Shown in pieces: positions 1 to 8,836 of a stretch of DNA of 64,000 nucleotides; position 1 is the first letter of the stretch; each line of letters opens with the position of its first letter. The stretch covers positions 1 to 64,000 of the forward strand of contig VXMF01000037.1 in NCBI GenBank assembly GCA_009841225.1, in the 5' to 3' direction. The stretch comes from Terriglobia bacterium. Its GTDB lineage: Bacteria; Acidobacteriota; Terriglobia; Bryobacterales; UBA6623. Position numbers and translations under genes: made by a program. The notes below the pieces were generated by a model. That model searched no databases, was not told the origin of the DNA, and saw nothing but the letters and a program-made list of their open reading frames with translations.

Positions 1-87
1 GGCTACTCCAAGCGAACCAAATCCTTCAGAATCTACGCCTCGTGAGAAAGTCGGGCTAAACGCGCGGCGTCCGTCGCGTTGAACCTG

Positions 88-1059
88 TCAGATCGCGTCG
101 GCGTAGTAGCCGTTCCGCGCTTGGATCTTGAGGCCCTTGCCGGCGGCCTTGAGCGAGATCTTGCGGAATCCGGGGCTGTCAAGCCCGCGCTTGGGAGTGT
201 AGCCGATGCTGTACTGGCCCCGCAGTTCGTCCTCGATCTGCTGGAAGATCCCCGCCAGGCGGATCCCCCGCGATACCCGGAATGCGCTGCCGCCAGTTTG
301 CTCGGACATTCTCTTGAGCGCCCCTGCACCTGAACCGACGTTGAAGTACGCCCTGCCAGCGAAGTGCCGGTCCACATATTGGATGGTGTACACCACGACG
401 TCGGCGCGCTGAGCTGCCTCGATGGCTCTCTTCAGGCTGATCTTGCTGCCGTAGTCGTAGCCATCGGAGATTACGACCACCGCCTTGCGCCCGACTTGAT
501 TGCGGAACATCTCGTCGGCTGCCAGGTACAGCGCATCATTGAGGGCCGTGCTGGTCGGCTGCTTGTCGCCGCCGGGACCGGGGTGCAATCCGCTGGTGGG
601 AACCTCGACCTGCAACTCGTCCAAGCCGCGCTCGAGCAGTCCCAGAGAGGCGGTGTAGTCCTGCAGCAGCTCGACGTTGCGGTCGAAGCTCATCAGGAAC
701 GCCAGATCCTTGTCCTTGCGCAGGATCGAACGGAAGAACATCAGCCCCGCGCTGCGCTCGGCGGAGATCAGCGCGCGCTGGCTGCCGCTGGTGTCGATCA
801 GCAGGCCGATCGTCAGCGGCAGGTCCGTCTGGTGCGAAAAATAGCGGATCTCCTGCCTGACGCCGTCTTCGGAAAGGATGAAATCGTCCTTGGTCAGGGT
901 GCTGAGCAGGCGCCCGCTGCGATCCTTGACCGTGGCCAGCAAGTTGACCACCTTGACGTCGAGCGAGAACGTGGGCCCGCCCTCGGTGGTTTCAGCATCT
1001 TGCGCAACGACCGGCAACAGCGCCAGCAGGGCCGGAAGCAGCAAGGCGAGCGGTCTCAT
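88..1059 (-). CDS. Exported VWA-domain protein, VWFA-related acidobacterial family
   Basis: About 323 residues. The N-terminus is a Sec signal peptide (MRPLALLLPALLALLP, then VVAQ). It is followed by a short beta-rich region (about residues 30-80) and a von Willebrand factor A fold starting near residue 84. The MIDAS motif DTSGS sits at about 89-93. This layout matches the VWFA-related family (TIGR03436 type) that is abundant in Acidobacteriota. Function is unknown; VWA domains bind proteins or ligands through a divalent metal. The longer frame could start about 35 codons upstream, but that stretch overlaps the end of the cvpA-like gene and has no signal-peptide character. The chosen ATG lies one base after the neighbour's stop codon, which implies co-transcription and translational coupling. 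Confidence 0.85.
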   Translation of the reverse strand: MRPLALLLPALLALLPVVAQDAETTEGGPTFSLDVKVVNLLATVKDRSGRLLSTLTKDDFILSEDGVRQEIRYFSHQTDLPLTIGLLIDTSGSQRALISAERSAGLMFFRSILRKDKDLAFLMSFDRNVELLQDYTASLGLLERGLDELQVEVPTSGLHPGPGGDKQPTSTALNDALYLAADEMFRNQVGRKAVVVISDGYDYGSKISLKRAIEAAQRADVVVYTIQYVDRHFAGRAYFNVGSGAGALKRMSEQTGGSAFRVSRGIRLAGIFQQIEDELRGQYSIGYTPKRGLDSPGFRKISLKAAGKGLKIQARNGYYADAI

Positions 1060-1060
1060 C

Positions 1061-1675
1061 CTACATCGAGAGACGGTGGGCCCCGTGATCCGGTTTCTCC
1101 CCTGCGGCGGCGCTGCTACTGCGGAAGGAACGCGACAGGGTCGTTGCGGAGCCGGCTCCGGCAATGTCCCGGACGCGGTCCAGGCCGTCTTGGTACGCGT
1201 CGCGCAGCGCTTCCGGGGCCACGGCAGCAGCCGTCCGTGCCATGGTGAGCACGAACGGGGCGATTCGCGAATCAGCGACTAGGCCCGCAGTGTCGGCGAC
1301 GGGTTGAAAGGCCACCAACGCCAGCAACAGCGCCGCTGCCAAGAGCAGGCCGCGCAGGGCGCCGAACGCGGCGCCCAGCAGCCTGTCGAGCAGGCCCAGG
1401 CCCGCCAAGGACCAGATCCCGGCCAGCAAGCGGGCCAGCAGCGCGCCCGTGACCAGACACCCTACGAAGAGCAGCGCGAAGGCCACGGCAGAGGCGATCT
1501 TCGCATTGGAGATCCACTGGGCCAGATAGCCGGCCAAGACGCCGTAGCCCCACATCGCAACCAGCAGGCCGACGACAAGCGAGGCAATCCTGAGCAATTC
1601 CTTGGTCAGTCCATTGAGGGTCGCGCCGATTACGGAGGCCAGCAGGATGGCTCCCAGCACGAAATCGAGCACCAT
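1061..1675 (-). CDS. CvpA family membrane protein
   Basis: About 204 residues with four hydrophobic segments in the first 160 residues and a polar C-terminal tail. The opening MVLDFVLGAILL and the glycine-rich helices fit the CvpA/colicin V production protein family of inner-membrane proteins, whose molecular role is poorly defined. The start was chosen because GGAGGA lies six bases upstream of this ATG (plus-strand 1682-1687). An upstream in-frame ATG would place that site inside the gene. The next gene on this strand, the VWA protein, begins one base after this stop codon. Confidence 0.8.
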   Translation of the reverse strand: MVLDFVLGAILLASVIGATLNGLTKELLRIASLVVGLLVAMWGYGVLAGYLAQWISNAKIASAVAFALLFVGCLVTGALLARLLAGIWSLAGLGLLDRLLGAAFGALRGLLLAAALLLALVAFQPVADTAGLVADSRIAPFVLTMARTAAAVAPEALRDAYQDGLDRVRDIAGAGSATTLSRSFRSSSAAAGEKPDHGAHRLSM

Positions 1676-1753
1676 CAGGCTTCCTCCGGCATCCGAAGAA
1701 GGCATCTGACTCGATTCGGCTGCGCGAGCATTTCCGACGCTGCCAGCATCGTA

Positions 1754-2374
1754 TCAGCCATGCGCTGGAGAAGCATCCATCAATGCTCCCCGGCAAGTGA
1801 TCACGTAGGCGGGCGGGAAGTTCAGCCAGACGCGGGTCGAGCGCACCTTGGAGAAGTAGCGCCGCATCAGACTGCCCGTGTTGAAGTACTCGACGCGGCC
1901 CTGGTCGACTTTGATGCGGTAGAAGTATTGGAACTGGGTGATGGCACCCTGCGGATTCAAGTACGGCCGCAGCGGCCGGAAGACCGCATCGACATCCGCG
2001 GCATCCATGTTCGCGATGCCCAGCGAAGATACGACCGCATCCACGTTTGCGATGCCGCGCCGATCTAGTTCAGCGGTCGCGGTCTCGGCGCCGGCGCCCA
2101 CGACCTGCAGGCGTTCATCTGGGATTTCCGAGCGCAGGTAGTCGATGAACTGGGGATTGATCTCGAATGCCAACAGGATGCTGTCAGCGGGCATGCACCG
2201 CAGGATCTCGCGGGTCACGACCCCCGTGCCGGGCCCGAATTCGATCACACAGCGACGCGCCGTGGATCGCAGCGGCGCGACCATCGCCTTGGCGAGGTGC
2301 TTGGAACTCGGCGCGACCGCCGCGGTTTGCTTCAGGTTCCCCAATGCACCCGTGGCGAATCTAACTAGGCTCAT
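1754..2374 (-). CDS. SAM-dependent methyltransferase, phospholipid N-methyltransferase-like
   Basis: 206 residues, the usual length of PmtA-like enzymes. Motif I of class I SAM methyltransferases is clear (EFGPGTG, residues 45-51), followed by an acidic residue at the end of the next strand (LLAFEIN). The N-terminal run of small and basic residues and the later SLGIANM and FQYFY segments resemble rRNA-adenine-dimethylase-like phospholipid methyltransferases. Those enzymes make mono- or dimethyl-phosphatidylethanolamine. Membrane lipid methylation is the best guess, but the exact substrate is inferred only from family resemblance. The gene is divergent from the TPR gene, with an AT-rich promoter patch between them. 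Confidence 0.75.
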   Translation of the reverse strand: MSLVRFATGALGNLKQTAAVAPSSKHLAKAMVAPLRSTARRCVIEFGPGTGVVTREILRCMPADSILLAFEINPQFIDYLRSEIPDERLQVVGAGAETATAELDRRGIANVDAVVSSLGIANMDAADVDAVFRPLRPYLNPQGAITQFQYFYRIKVDQGRVEYFNTGSLMRRYFSKVRSTRVWLNFPPAYVITCRGALMDASPAHG

Positions 2375-2425
2375 GTGCCGGTGGTTCCGAGCTCGGACGC
2401 GGGCTGCCGGAGGCTTGGAGCTAAC

Positions 2426-2433
2426 ATTATATT
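2426..2433. promoter_or_regulatory. Overlapping divergent -10-like elements
   Basis: A short AT-rich patch in GC-rich DNA reads TATAAT on the minus strand (2431 to 2426) and TATATT on the plus strand (2428-2433). It lies between the divergent methyltransferase and TPR genes. No convincing -35 element is visible on either strand, so the call rests on the -10 match and position. Confidence 0.45.
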
Positions 2434-2490
2434 GCGTTGCTCAGGCCCGGCACATCCAGGCTTGCACCGGGGCGCGAGCGCCCGTCATGG

Positions 2491-3474
2491 GTGCCGCCCA
2501 GGCTGATCGCGGCGGTCGCGCTGTGGTCGCTGGCGCCCAGCTTGGCGGCGGCGGATACGCTCGACTTGATCGGCAAGGTCAGTCCGGCTCTTGAGCGCGG
2601 CCGGGCCATGCTGTCAGCGGTGCAGAGCCCGTTCTATGTCGAGTCCCCCGTGCGCGGGAGCCGGTTCGCGTTCCGCTCGCTGGCGCCCGGCGGATACACC
2701 CTCGTCGTGATGGATCCCGGCTGGGGGCTGACGCGGCAGACCGTCCAAGTCACCGAGTCCTTTGCGGACGAGCGGGGCCGCGTCCATGTCGAGGTGGACC
2801 TCGACCGCTCCGCAGTCACGCGCGCACGCCGCGTGGAGGACCAGGGCACCGTCTCGGTCGCGGCGCTCAAGGTCTCGCCGAAGGCGCGGGAGGCCGTGCG
2901 CAAAGCACACGCGCGCTTCGGCAAGGGCGACCAGGAGGGCGCGATCGCCCTGCTGCACAAGGCCGTGGACATCTCGCCATCCTTCACGCAAGCCTGGAAC
3001 GAACTTGGCACGGTGTCCTACAAGGCGGGGCGCTACGTCGAGGCGGAGGAGTACTTCCGCACGGCGCTCGGCCACGACCCGCTCGCGTTCGAGCCGCTGG
3101 TGAACCTCGGTGGCGCCCTGCTGTCGCAGAACCGTTTCGAAGACGCATTGAACTTCAATCTCGCGGCCCAAGGCATGCGTCCCGACAGTGCCCTGGCCAA
3201 CTCGCAGCTCGGCATAAACTTCTTCTACAAAGGCCAATTTCAAAAGGCGCGCGAGTTCCTGCTGCGGGCCAAGGCGGCCGATCCGTCGCACTTCAGCTAC
3301 CCGCAGCTGTTCCTAGCTGAGATTTACGGCAAGCAGGGCAGGCTGGACGAGGCGCGGAGCGAGCTTGACGAAATGCTGCGCCTGCACCCAGACTCTCCCG
3401 TCACTGAATTGGCGAGGAATGCGCTGCGCCAGCTGGACGCCGCAGCCGCCGAGGCGGATGAGGCAGCGCCATAG
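2491..3474 (+). CDS. Exported TPR-repeat protein
   Basis: About 327 residues from a GTG start that opens directly on a signal peptide (hydrophobic core IAAVALWSLAPS, then AAAD). A TTG 54 bases upstream is an alternative. After the signal comes a beta-sandwich-like stretch with the sequence SLAPGGYTLVV, typical of carboxypeptidase-regulatory or transthyretin-like domains. Five consecutive 34-residue tetratricopeptide repeats then fill the C-terminal half, with the usual G/Y/A spacing and the DP or P caps between repeats. Such proteins are periplasmic or surface scaffolds. The partner is not evident from the neighbours. Confidence 0.8.
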   Translation: MPPRLIAAVALWSLAPSLAAADTLDLIGKVSPALERGRAMLSAVQSPFYVESPVRGSRFAFRSLAPGGYTLVVMDPGWGLTRQTVQVTESFADERGRVHVEVDLDRSAVTRARRVEDQGTVSVAALKVSPKAREAVRKAHARFGKGDQEGAIALLHKAVDISPSFTQAWNELGTVSYKAGRYVEAEEYFRTALGHDPLAFEPLVNLGGALLSQNRFEDALNFNLAAQGMRPDSALANSQLGINFFYKGQFQKAREFLLRAKAADPSHFSYPQLFLAEIYGKQGRLDEARSELDEMLRLHPDSPVTELARNALRQLDAAAAEADEAAP

Positions 3475-3574
3475 CGCCACGCGCTCCGTCCCGCGCAGAG
3501 TTGCCGCGCTGAGGCGGGCGCCCACCGTAGCATTTCTTCCAGACAGCGAGGGCCCGCAGCCCGGCACCGGGTGG

Positions 3575-3580
3575 TAGTCT
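3575..3580 (+). promoter_or_regulatory. -10-like TAGTCT close to the GH2 start
   Basis: TAGTCT lies seven bases before the ATG of the GH2 gene. If it is used, transcription would start at or within a base or two of the start codon. No Shine-Dalgarno is present. There is no experimental support. Confidence 0.3.
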
Positions 3581-3587
3581 GGGACCA

Positions 3588-5882
3588 ATGTTCGCGCCCC
3601 TAAATCCGAGATTCCTTTCCGCTGCCGCGCTCGTCGCGGCGGTCGCCATTGCAGCCGGGTGCGGCCAAGCGCCACCGTCCGAATCCTCGATGGTGAGCCG
3701 CTTCGCGGCAGACGTGGACCAAGAACTCCCTTGGCCGCAATATCCGCGCCCGCAACTGGTCCGCAGCCGCTGGCTCAACCTCAACGGCCAATGGGACTAC
3801 GCCCTCATCGACAGGGGGGCGGCCAAGCCGGAAGCCTTCGACGGGCAGATCCTGGTGCCGTTCGCAATCGAGTCCACCCTTTCCGGTGTCGGCCGAGCGC
3901 CCACGGCCGAGCAGGCGCTCTGGTACAGGCGCTCGTTCGAAGTGCCCACGGAGTGGAGCGGCGAACGCGTGCTGCTGCACTTCGGCGCGGTCGATTTTCA
4001 TGCTTCCGTGTATGTCAACGGCCAGCTCGCGGGCGAGCACAAAGGCGGCTACACGCCGTTCAGCTTCGACGTCACCGACTTGCTGGCCGAGGCCGGACAG
4101 CAGGAGCTGGCTGTGTCGGTCTGGGACCCCACCGACACTTGGACACAGGCGCGTGGCAAGCAAGTGCGCGAGCCGAGCGGAATCTGGTACACCTCCGTGA
4201 CCGGAATCTGGCAAACCGTTTGGCTGGAGCCCGTGCCAAGCGCCGGCTCGATCGAAGGGCTGGATGTCGAGTCCGACCGGGAGGCCGGCGCGGCGGCCCT
4301 GACTGTCCGGACACGCGGGGACTGCGCCGACTGCACGGTGCGGCTGACCGCCTATCTCGGCGACACCACCGTGGCCGAGGCCGCCGGAGATGCCGCGACG
4401 GCCCTCAAGCTGGAGCCGAGCGATCTCCAGTTGTGGACACCGGACACGCCGGTGCTCTACGACCTCGACATCGTCCTGTCGCAAGGCGACCAAACCTTGG
4501 ACAGGGCCAGCAGCTACTTCGCCATACGGGACATCGCGCTCGGCAAGGACGAGCGAGGCTTCACGCGCTTGCTGCTCAACGGGGAGCCGCTCTTTATGTT
4601 CGGCCCGCTGGACCAAGGCTGGTGGCCCGACGGCCTGTATACCGCGCCGACCGACGAGGCCCTGCAATACGACATCGAAGTGACCAAGATGCTCGGGTTC
4701 AACATGGCCCGCAAGCATGTCAAGGTCGAGCCGGCCCGCTGGTACTACCATTGCGACCGGCTGGGCCTGCTGGTCTGGCAGGACATGCCCAACGGCAACC
4801 TGCGGCGCGGCTCTCCCAACAGCCTGCTGGTAGGCTCCACCGATGCCGAGGACGCGCAACGCCCGGCCGACTCCGCGGAACAGTTCGAGGCCGAACTGGC
4901 GGAGCTCGTCGACACGTTCAAGTTCTTCCCCTCGATCGTCATGTGGGTTCCGTTCAACGAAGGCTGGGGCCAGTACGACGTGGAGCGCATCGACTCGTTC
5001 ATTCGCGAACGCGACCCGACACGGCTTGTGAACGCCACCAGCGGCTGGACCGACCGCGGCATCGGCGACGTGTTCGACGCGCACATGTACCCGGGCCCGG
5101 GCATGGAGCGCGTGCCGCCCGAAAGGGCCACGCTGCTGGGAGAGTTCGGCGGCCTGGGCTGGCCGGTCGACGGCCACCTGTGGTGGACGGACAAGCGCAA
5201 CTGGGGCTACCGCACCTATTTCAGCCGGGAGGACCTCAACGCCAAGTACCAAGAGGTCGTGGGCAACCTCGTCGGGCCGCGCGCATTGGGACTAGCCGCC
5301 GCGATCTATACCCAGACGAGTGACGTGGAGGGCGAAGTCAACGGCCTGATGACGTATGACCGCGACCTGGTGAAGTTCGACGAAGAGAGTGTCAATGCGC
5401 TGCACGATCGCATCTACGCGGCCGCAGGCGTTGCGCGTTCTCTGCTCCCCACTTCGGAGCACGCGCCCCAACAGTGGGAGTTCCGGCTGGACGCGCCGCC
5501 GGATGGTTGGACAGGTGGCGAGGACAGCGCCGGCTGGCAGGACGGGACGGCGCCGTTCCAGTCGGGCGACAACGCCAATTTCCCGACCGGCACGGTCTGG
5601 TCGGGTGGCCAGATCTGGTTGCGGAAATCGTTCGATCTAGAGGAGGTGCCGGAGAATCTCTGGATCGAGGCATACCATGCGATCGATCAGGGAGAGGTTT
5701 ACCTCAACGGCCAGCTGGTCCTCGACTTCGCCGGCACGAGGTCGGGCGGGCGGCACTATCACCACATGGATCTCAGCGCCCACGCGGCCGCGCTGCGCCC
5801 GGGCCGAAACGTACTGGCGGCCACCGGCGACTTCGTCGGCGACCTGCGAGGCTTGGATTTCGGCCTGTACGCTGTCGAATAG
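3588..5882 (+). CDS. Glycoside hydrolase family 2 lipoprotein
   Basis: 764 residues. A lipoprotein signal (lipobox IAAGC, Cys25) is followed by the GH2 sugar-binding jelly roll (about 50-215), an immunoglobulin-like domain (about 220-310) and a TIM barrel. The likely acid/base is Glu458 in PFNEGW and the likely nucleophile Glu519 in LLGEFGG, as in retaining GH2 enzymes. An additional jelly-roll-like domain (about 620-764, with VYLNGQ) follows the barrel. The substrate (beta-galactoside, glucuronide, mannoside or other) cannot be read from the sequence. Lipidation suggests anchoring to a membrane facing the periplasm or cell surface. TAGTCT ends seven bases before the ATG, so the leader may be very short. 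The stop converges on a sulfatase 18 bases away. Confidence 0.9.
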   Translation: MFAPLNPRFLSAAALVAAVAIAAGCGQAPPSESSMVSRFAADVDQELPWPQYPRPQLVRSRWLNLNGQWDYALIDRGAAKPEAFDGQILVPFAIESTLSGVGRAPTAEQALWYRRSFEVPTEWSGERVLLHFGAVDFHASVYVNGQLAGEHKGGYTPFSFDVTDLLAEAGQQELAVSVWDPTDTWTQARGKQVREPSGIWYTSVTGIWQTVWLEPVPSAGSIEGLDVESDREAGAAALTVRTRGDCADCTVRLTAYLGDTTVAEAAGDAATALKLEPSDLQLWTPDTPVLYDLDIVLSQGDQTLDRASSYFAIRDIALGKDERGFTRLLLNGEPLFMFGPLDQGWWPDGLYTAPTDEALQYDIEVTKMLGFNMARKHVKVEPARWYYHCDRLGLLVWQDMPNGNLRRGSPNSLLVGSTDAEDAQRPADSAEQFEAELAELVDTFKFFPSIVMWVPFNEGWGQYDVERIDSFIRERDPTRLVNATSGWTDRGIGDVFDAHMYPGPGMERVPPERATLLGEFGGLGWPVDGHLWWTDKRNWGYRTYFSREDLNAKYQEVVGNLVGPRALGLAAAIYTQTSDVEGEVNGLMTYDRDLVKFDEESVNALHDRIYAAAGVARSLLPTSEHAPQQWEFRLDAPPDGWTGGEDSAGWQDGTAPFQSGDNANFPTGTVWSGGQIWLRKSFDLEEVPENLWIEAYHAIDQGEVYLNGQLVLDFAGTRSGGRHYHHMDLSAHAAALRPGRNVLAATGDFVGDLRGLDFGLYAVE

Positions 5883-5900
5883 GGGCTGCCGGTCGAAGGC

Positions 5901-7379
5901 TCAGTCGGCCAAGCGGCCCAACGGACGCGTGTCGCCACGCAGGCCGTCGCTGAAGGATTGCGCCTGCCTAGTAAGCCGTGCGACCACGTCCGGATGCTTG
6001 TCCGCGACGTCGCGCGATTCGCTCGGGTCCCAGTAAAGCTGGTACAGCTCGCCGGGCACGATCTTCACGCCCTCGCCGTCAGACTCGGTCCCAAGGTGCA
6101 GCTTCCACTGGCCGGCCCGCACGGCGCGCAAGAGCGGATCGTTTTCCGGGGGCCCGTCTTCAGCCCTGTAGCGATAGCCACCCTCGAAGAAGTACAGCAC
6201 TTCGTGCCCGCTCGCCTTGTCCGGAGAAAACCACAGCGGCTCCAAATCGCGGCCATCAATCGTGCGATCCCGAGGTGGTTCGCCGCCCGCCAGCTGCGCC
6301 AAGGTCGGCAGGATGTCCATCACGGAAGCGACCTTGGACGAGACCAGCCCGGCCGGGATGCGGCCGGGCCAGCGCAGGATTGCAGGAACCCGGATGCCGC
6401 CCTCATACACCGTGCCCTTGCTGCCGCGCAGCAGGCCGGCCGAGCCCGAATCGATGCCGTAGCCGGACCACGGTCCGTTATCTGAGGTAAAGATGACCAG
6501 CGTTTGCTCGTCAAGCCCCAGTTCGTCCAGCGTGTCGAGCAAGCGGCCAGTGTGGTGATCGATCTCCTCGATCACGTCGCCATAGAGACCGCGCAGCGAC
6601 CTGTCGCGGAACGCCCGGCCGCGGAACAGCGGAACGTGCGGCATGGTGTGCGCGATGTAAACGAAGAACGGCCCTCCGCGGTTCGCGCGGATAAATTCGA
6701 TGGCGCGGTCCGTGTACGCCGCAGTCAATAGCTCCTGGCGCGGGTTGTGCTCAATGACGCTTTCGTTCTCGATCAGCGGCAGGGGCGGAAACCAATCGAG
6801 CGGGTACGTTTCCTCGGACTGCGCATAGCCCGTGTAGGCGGTGCGCTCGCGGGTGTAGCGCATGCGCTCATGTTCCTCGGGGCGCCGCTCGATCTTGGGG
6901 TGGAACGGCCACATGTCATTGGAGTAAGGCAGGCCATAGTAGGTGTCGAAGCCATTGCGTGTCGGCAGGAATTCAGGCGCGTCTCCTAGGTGCCACTTGC
7001 CCAGCATGGCGGTGGCGTAGCCACGGTCGCGCAGCAGTTCGGCGACCGTCACCTCGTTCGGGTGGATGCCCGTTCGCGCCCTCGGGATGTGGTTGAACAT
7101 CAGGCTGTTGCGGGGCGGATAGGTGCCGGTCAACAGGGCTGCCCGGGCCGGGCCGCAAAACGGCTGCGCATAGTAGTCCGTCAGCCGCAGGCCCTCGGCT
7201 GCCATGCGGTCGATCCGCGGCGTGCGGATCGAGGGGTGGCCCTGCACTCCCAAGTCGCCGTACCCTTGGTCGTCGGTCATGATGACCACGAAATTGGGCA
7301 GATCGACAGCCGCCACTGGTGTCTGCACGGCGACGGCAAGCCCAGAGAGCGCGATTAGCAATCGAGGTGCGCGTGTCAT
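5901..7379 (-). CDS. Type I sulfatase, exported
   Basis: About 492 residues. A signal peptide (MTRAPRLLIALSGLAVAV) is followed by the alkaline-phosphatase-superfamily sulfatase fold. The metal site opens with MTDDQGYGD (Asp36, Asp37). The sulfatase signature is CGPAR with Cys75, the residue converted to formylglycine in active enzymes; LTG follows two residues later. The second metal motif is TSDNGPW. The protein resembles arylsulfatase A-like enzymes that remove sulfate esters from carbohydrates. The start was chosen for the signal peptide and an upstream AGAGGA. No formylglycine-generating enzyme or anaerobic maturase is encoded in this window. The gene ends face to face with the GH2 gene, suggesting a shared glycan-degrading role. 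Confidence 0.9.
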   Translation of the reverse strand: MTRAPRLLIALSGLAVAVQTPVAAVDLPNFVVIMTDDQGYGDLGVQGHPSIRTPRIDRMAAEGLRLTDYYAQPFCGPARAALLTGTYPPRNSLMFNHIPRARTGIHPNEVTVAELLRDRGYATAMLGKWHLGDAPEFLPTRNGFDTYYGLPYSNDMWPFHPKIERRPEEHERMRYTRERTAYTGYAQSEETYPLDWFPPLPLIENESVIEHNPRQELLTAAYTDRAIEFIRANRGGPFFVYIAHTMPHVPLFRGRAFRDRSLRGLYGDVIEEIDHHTGRLLDTLDELGLDEQTLVIFTSDNGPWSGYGIDSGSAGLLRGSKGTVYEGGIRVPAILRWPGRIPAGLVSSKVASVMDILPTLAQLAGGEPPRDRTIDGRDLEPLWFSPDKASGHEVLYFFEGGYRYRAEDGPPENDPLLRAVRAGQWKLHLGTESDGEGVKIVPGELYQLYWDPSESRDVADKHPDVVARLTRQAQSFSDGLRGDTRPLGRLAD

Positions 7380-7618
7380 AGTTCGTCCTCTGTTGTTGGG
7401 GGATTGCAGCACGCCACGGCTTTCCCCGGCGCACTGCAACCCATAATCCCATTTGCAACACAGGCGTTACGCTCGCTACCGTTCGGGTGGCTCAGGAACG
7501 GTTGATCCGGGCCAGCCAAACTCGTGCACAGACACAGAGTGCAAGGCACGCGCGGTCCGGGGCAGCGACAGCCATCGTTGTCCCCGCCAGTCATGCAATG
7601 ACGGATGGCGCATCCGCG

Positions 7619-8836
7619 CTATGGTTTGCTTGCGATTCGCACCAGCTGATTCCCCGTCCGGACTACAAACGACCCGTCCGCGGCTGCCACGCCGTAGACC
7701 CGCCCCTCGATGCTGAGCCGGTTCGTCGCAACCATTTCGCCACTGGACTGGGACAGGACCGCGGCCGTTCCGTCGACTCCGAAGAAGTAGAGCCGCTCCC
7801 CGTCCGATATGCCTGTCGCCCAGCATCCCGACGGAAGCCTTCTCGTGGAGACTTGCTGTCCCGTCTGCAGGTCCAGTTCGAACAGGACGCCGACGGAATT
7901 CACGAGCCACACGCGGCCTCCGGCGATCAGTGGCGAACTGTACTCGGTTGTGGCCTTGTCCGCCGTCCAGAAGACCGCGTCCGGCGCGTCCAGTCGGAAA
8001 GCGTGCGTCCCGCCGGCTTCTCCCGAGGCAATAACAATCTGGCTCCCCGCCACGCCAGCCGACGGAACCGCGTAGCCGCGACCGCCTTTTGCCGGACGGC
8101 GGAAGACCTCCTCACCGTTGTTCATGTCGAATGCCGCCACCCCGCCCCCAGCGGTGGTCAGCAGCAGCGAGCGGCCCTCGTGCTGAACTATCACAGGCGT
8201 TGAGAAGGACGGAGCCGGGGGCAGGTCTCGCACCCAAACGTCGCGGCCGTCTTCGTTGGCGATCGCGTACACACGCCCGCCTCCGAACGGTGCGACATGC
8301 AAGAAGAGACGGTCCCCCGACAGGACGGGCGAGCTGCCGAGACCGTGCCTGCCGGCCCAGTTTTCCTCGCTCCGGGGTAGGAACCGGGCCCAGCGCTGCT
8401 TCCCTTCGTGGTCCAACCCGATCAGGTCGCCGCTCTCGAAGAACGCATAGACGCCATGCTTGTCCGCAACGGGCGTGGGCGCGGCGTTTGACAACCGCTC
8501 GTGCGCTTCGGTTGGCGCAGAGGAAGGCCTGCGATCCAACCACGCAAGTTCGCCGTCCGAGAGCCGGTACGCCGCGGTCACCAAGGTCTCCTTGCGGCTG
8601 CCCACCGTAGACGTGACATACACTGTGCCACCCAAGATGACCGGACTCGACTGGCCGTAGCCTTCCAGCCCGACTGACCAAGCCACGTTGGATTGGTCAG
8701 ACCAAGCTACAGGCAAACCGCGAGCCGAGGTTAGGCTTGATCCGTCGCCTCGAAATCCAGGCCAGCTGTCCCCGGCCAGCAGACCTGCGGCCATGAAGGC
8801 GGCTAGGGGTATCGCCTTTCGCATCATGGTCGGCAT
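7619..8836 (-). CDS. PQQ-like beta-propeller protein, exported
   Basis: 405 residues. A signal peptide (MRKAIPLAAFMAAGLLAG) opens the protein. It continues with at least six repeats of the form strand-G-x-x-Y/L-x-L-D/N, typical of PQQ-like or BamB-like eight-bladed propellers (for example VAAFDMNNGE, FELDLQTGQQ, AVLSQSSGEM). No quinoprotein catalytic aspartate or disulfide is obvious, so this is more likely a binding or scaffold protein than a dehydrogenase. Its ATG directly follows the TAG stop of the TonB-dependent receptor, which indicates tight translational coupling. I infer that it works with that receptor. Two methionines a few codons downstream are alternative starts. Confidence 0.85.
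   Translation of the reverse strand: MPTMMRKAIPLAAFMAAGLLAGDSWPGFRGDGSSLTSARGLPVAWSDQSNVAWSVGLEGYGQSSPVILGGTVYVTSTVGSRKETLVTAAYRLSDGELAWLDRRPSSAPTEAHERLSNAAPTPVADKHGVYAFFESGDLIGLDHEGKQRWARFLPRSEENWAGRHGLGSSPVLSGDRLFLHVAPFGGGRVYAIANEDGRDVWVRDLPPAPSFSTPVIVQHEGRSLLLTTAGGGVAAFDMNNGEEVFRRPAKGGRGYAVPSAGVAGSQIVIASGEAGGTHAFRLDAPDAVFWTADKATTEYSSPLIAGGRVWLVNSVGVLFELDLQTGQQVSTRRLPSGCWATGISDGERLYFFGVDGTAAVLSQSSGEMVATNRLSIEGRVYGVAAADGSFVVRTGNQLVRIASKP

Noticed and set aside
3600..5252. A 550-codon minus-strand open frame opposite the GH2 gene
   Set aside because: It lies entirely on the complement of a well-supported glycosidase, has no domain, and arises from high GC content.
7376..7594. A 72-codon cysteine-rich frame between the sulfatase and propeller genes
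   Set aside because: No ribosome binding site, overlaps the sulfatase start region, and the cysteines are not in a zinc-finger pattern.
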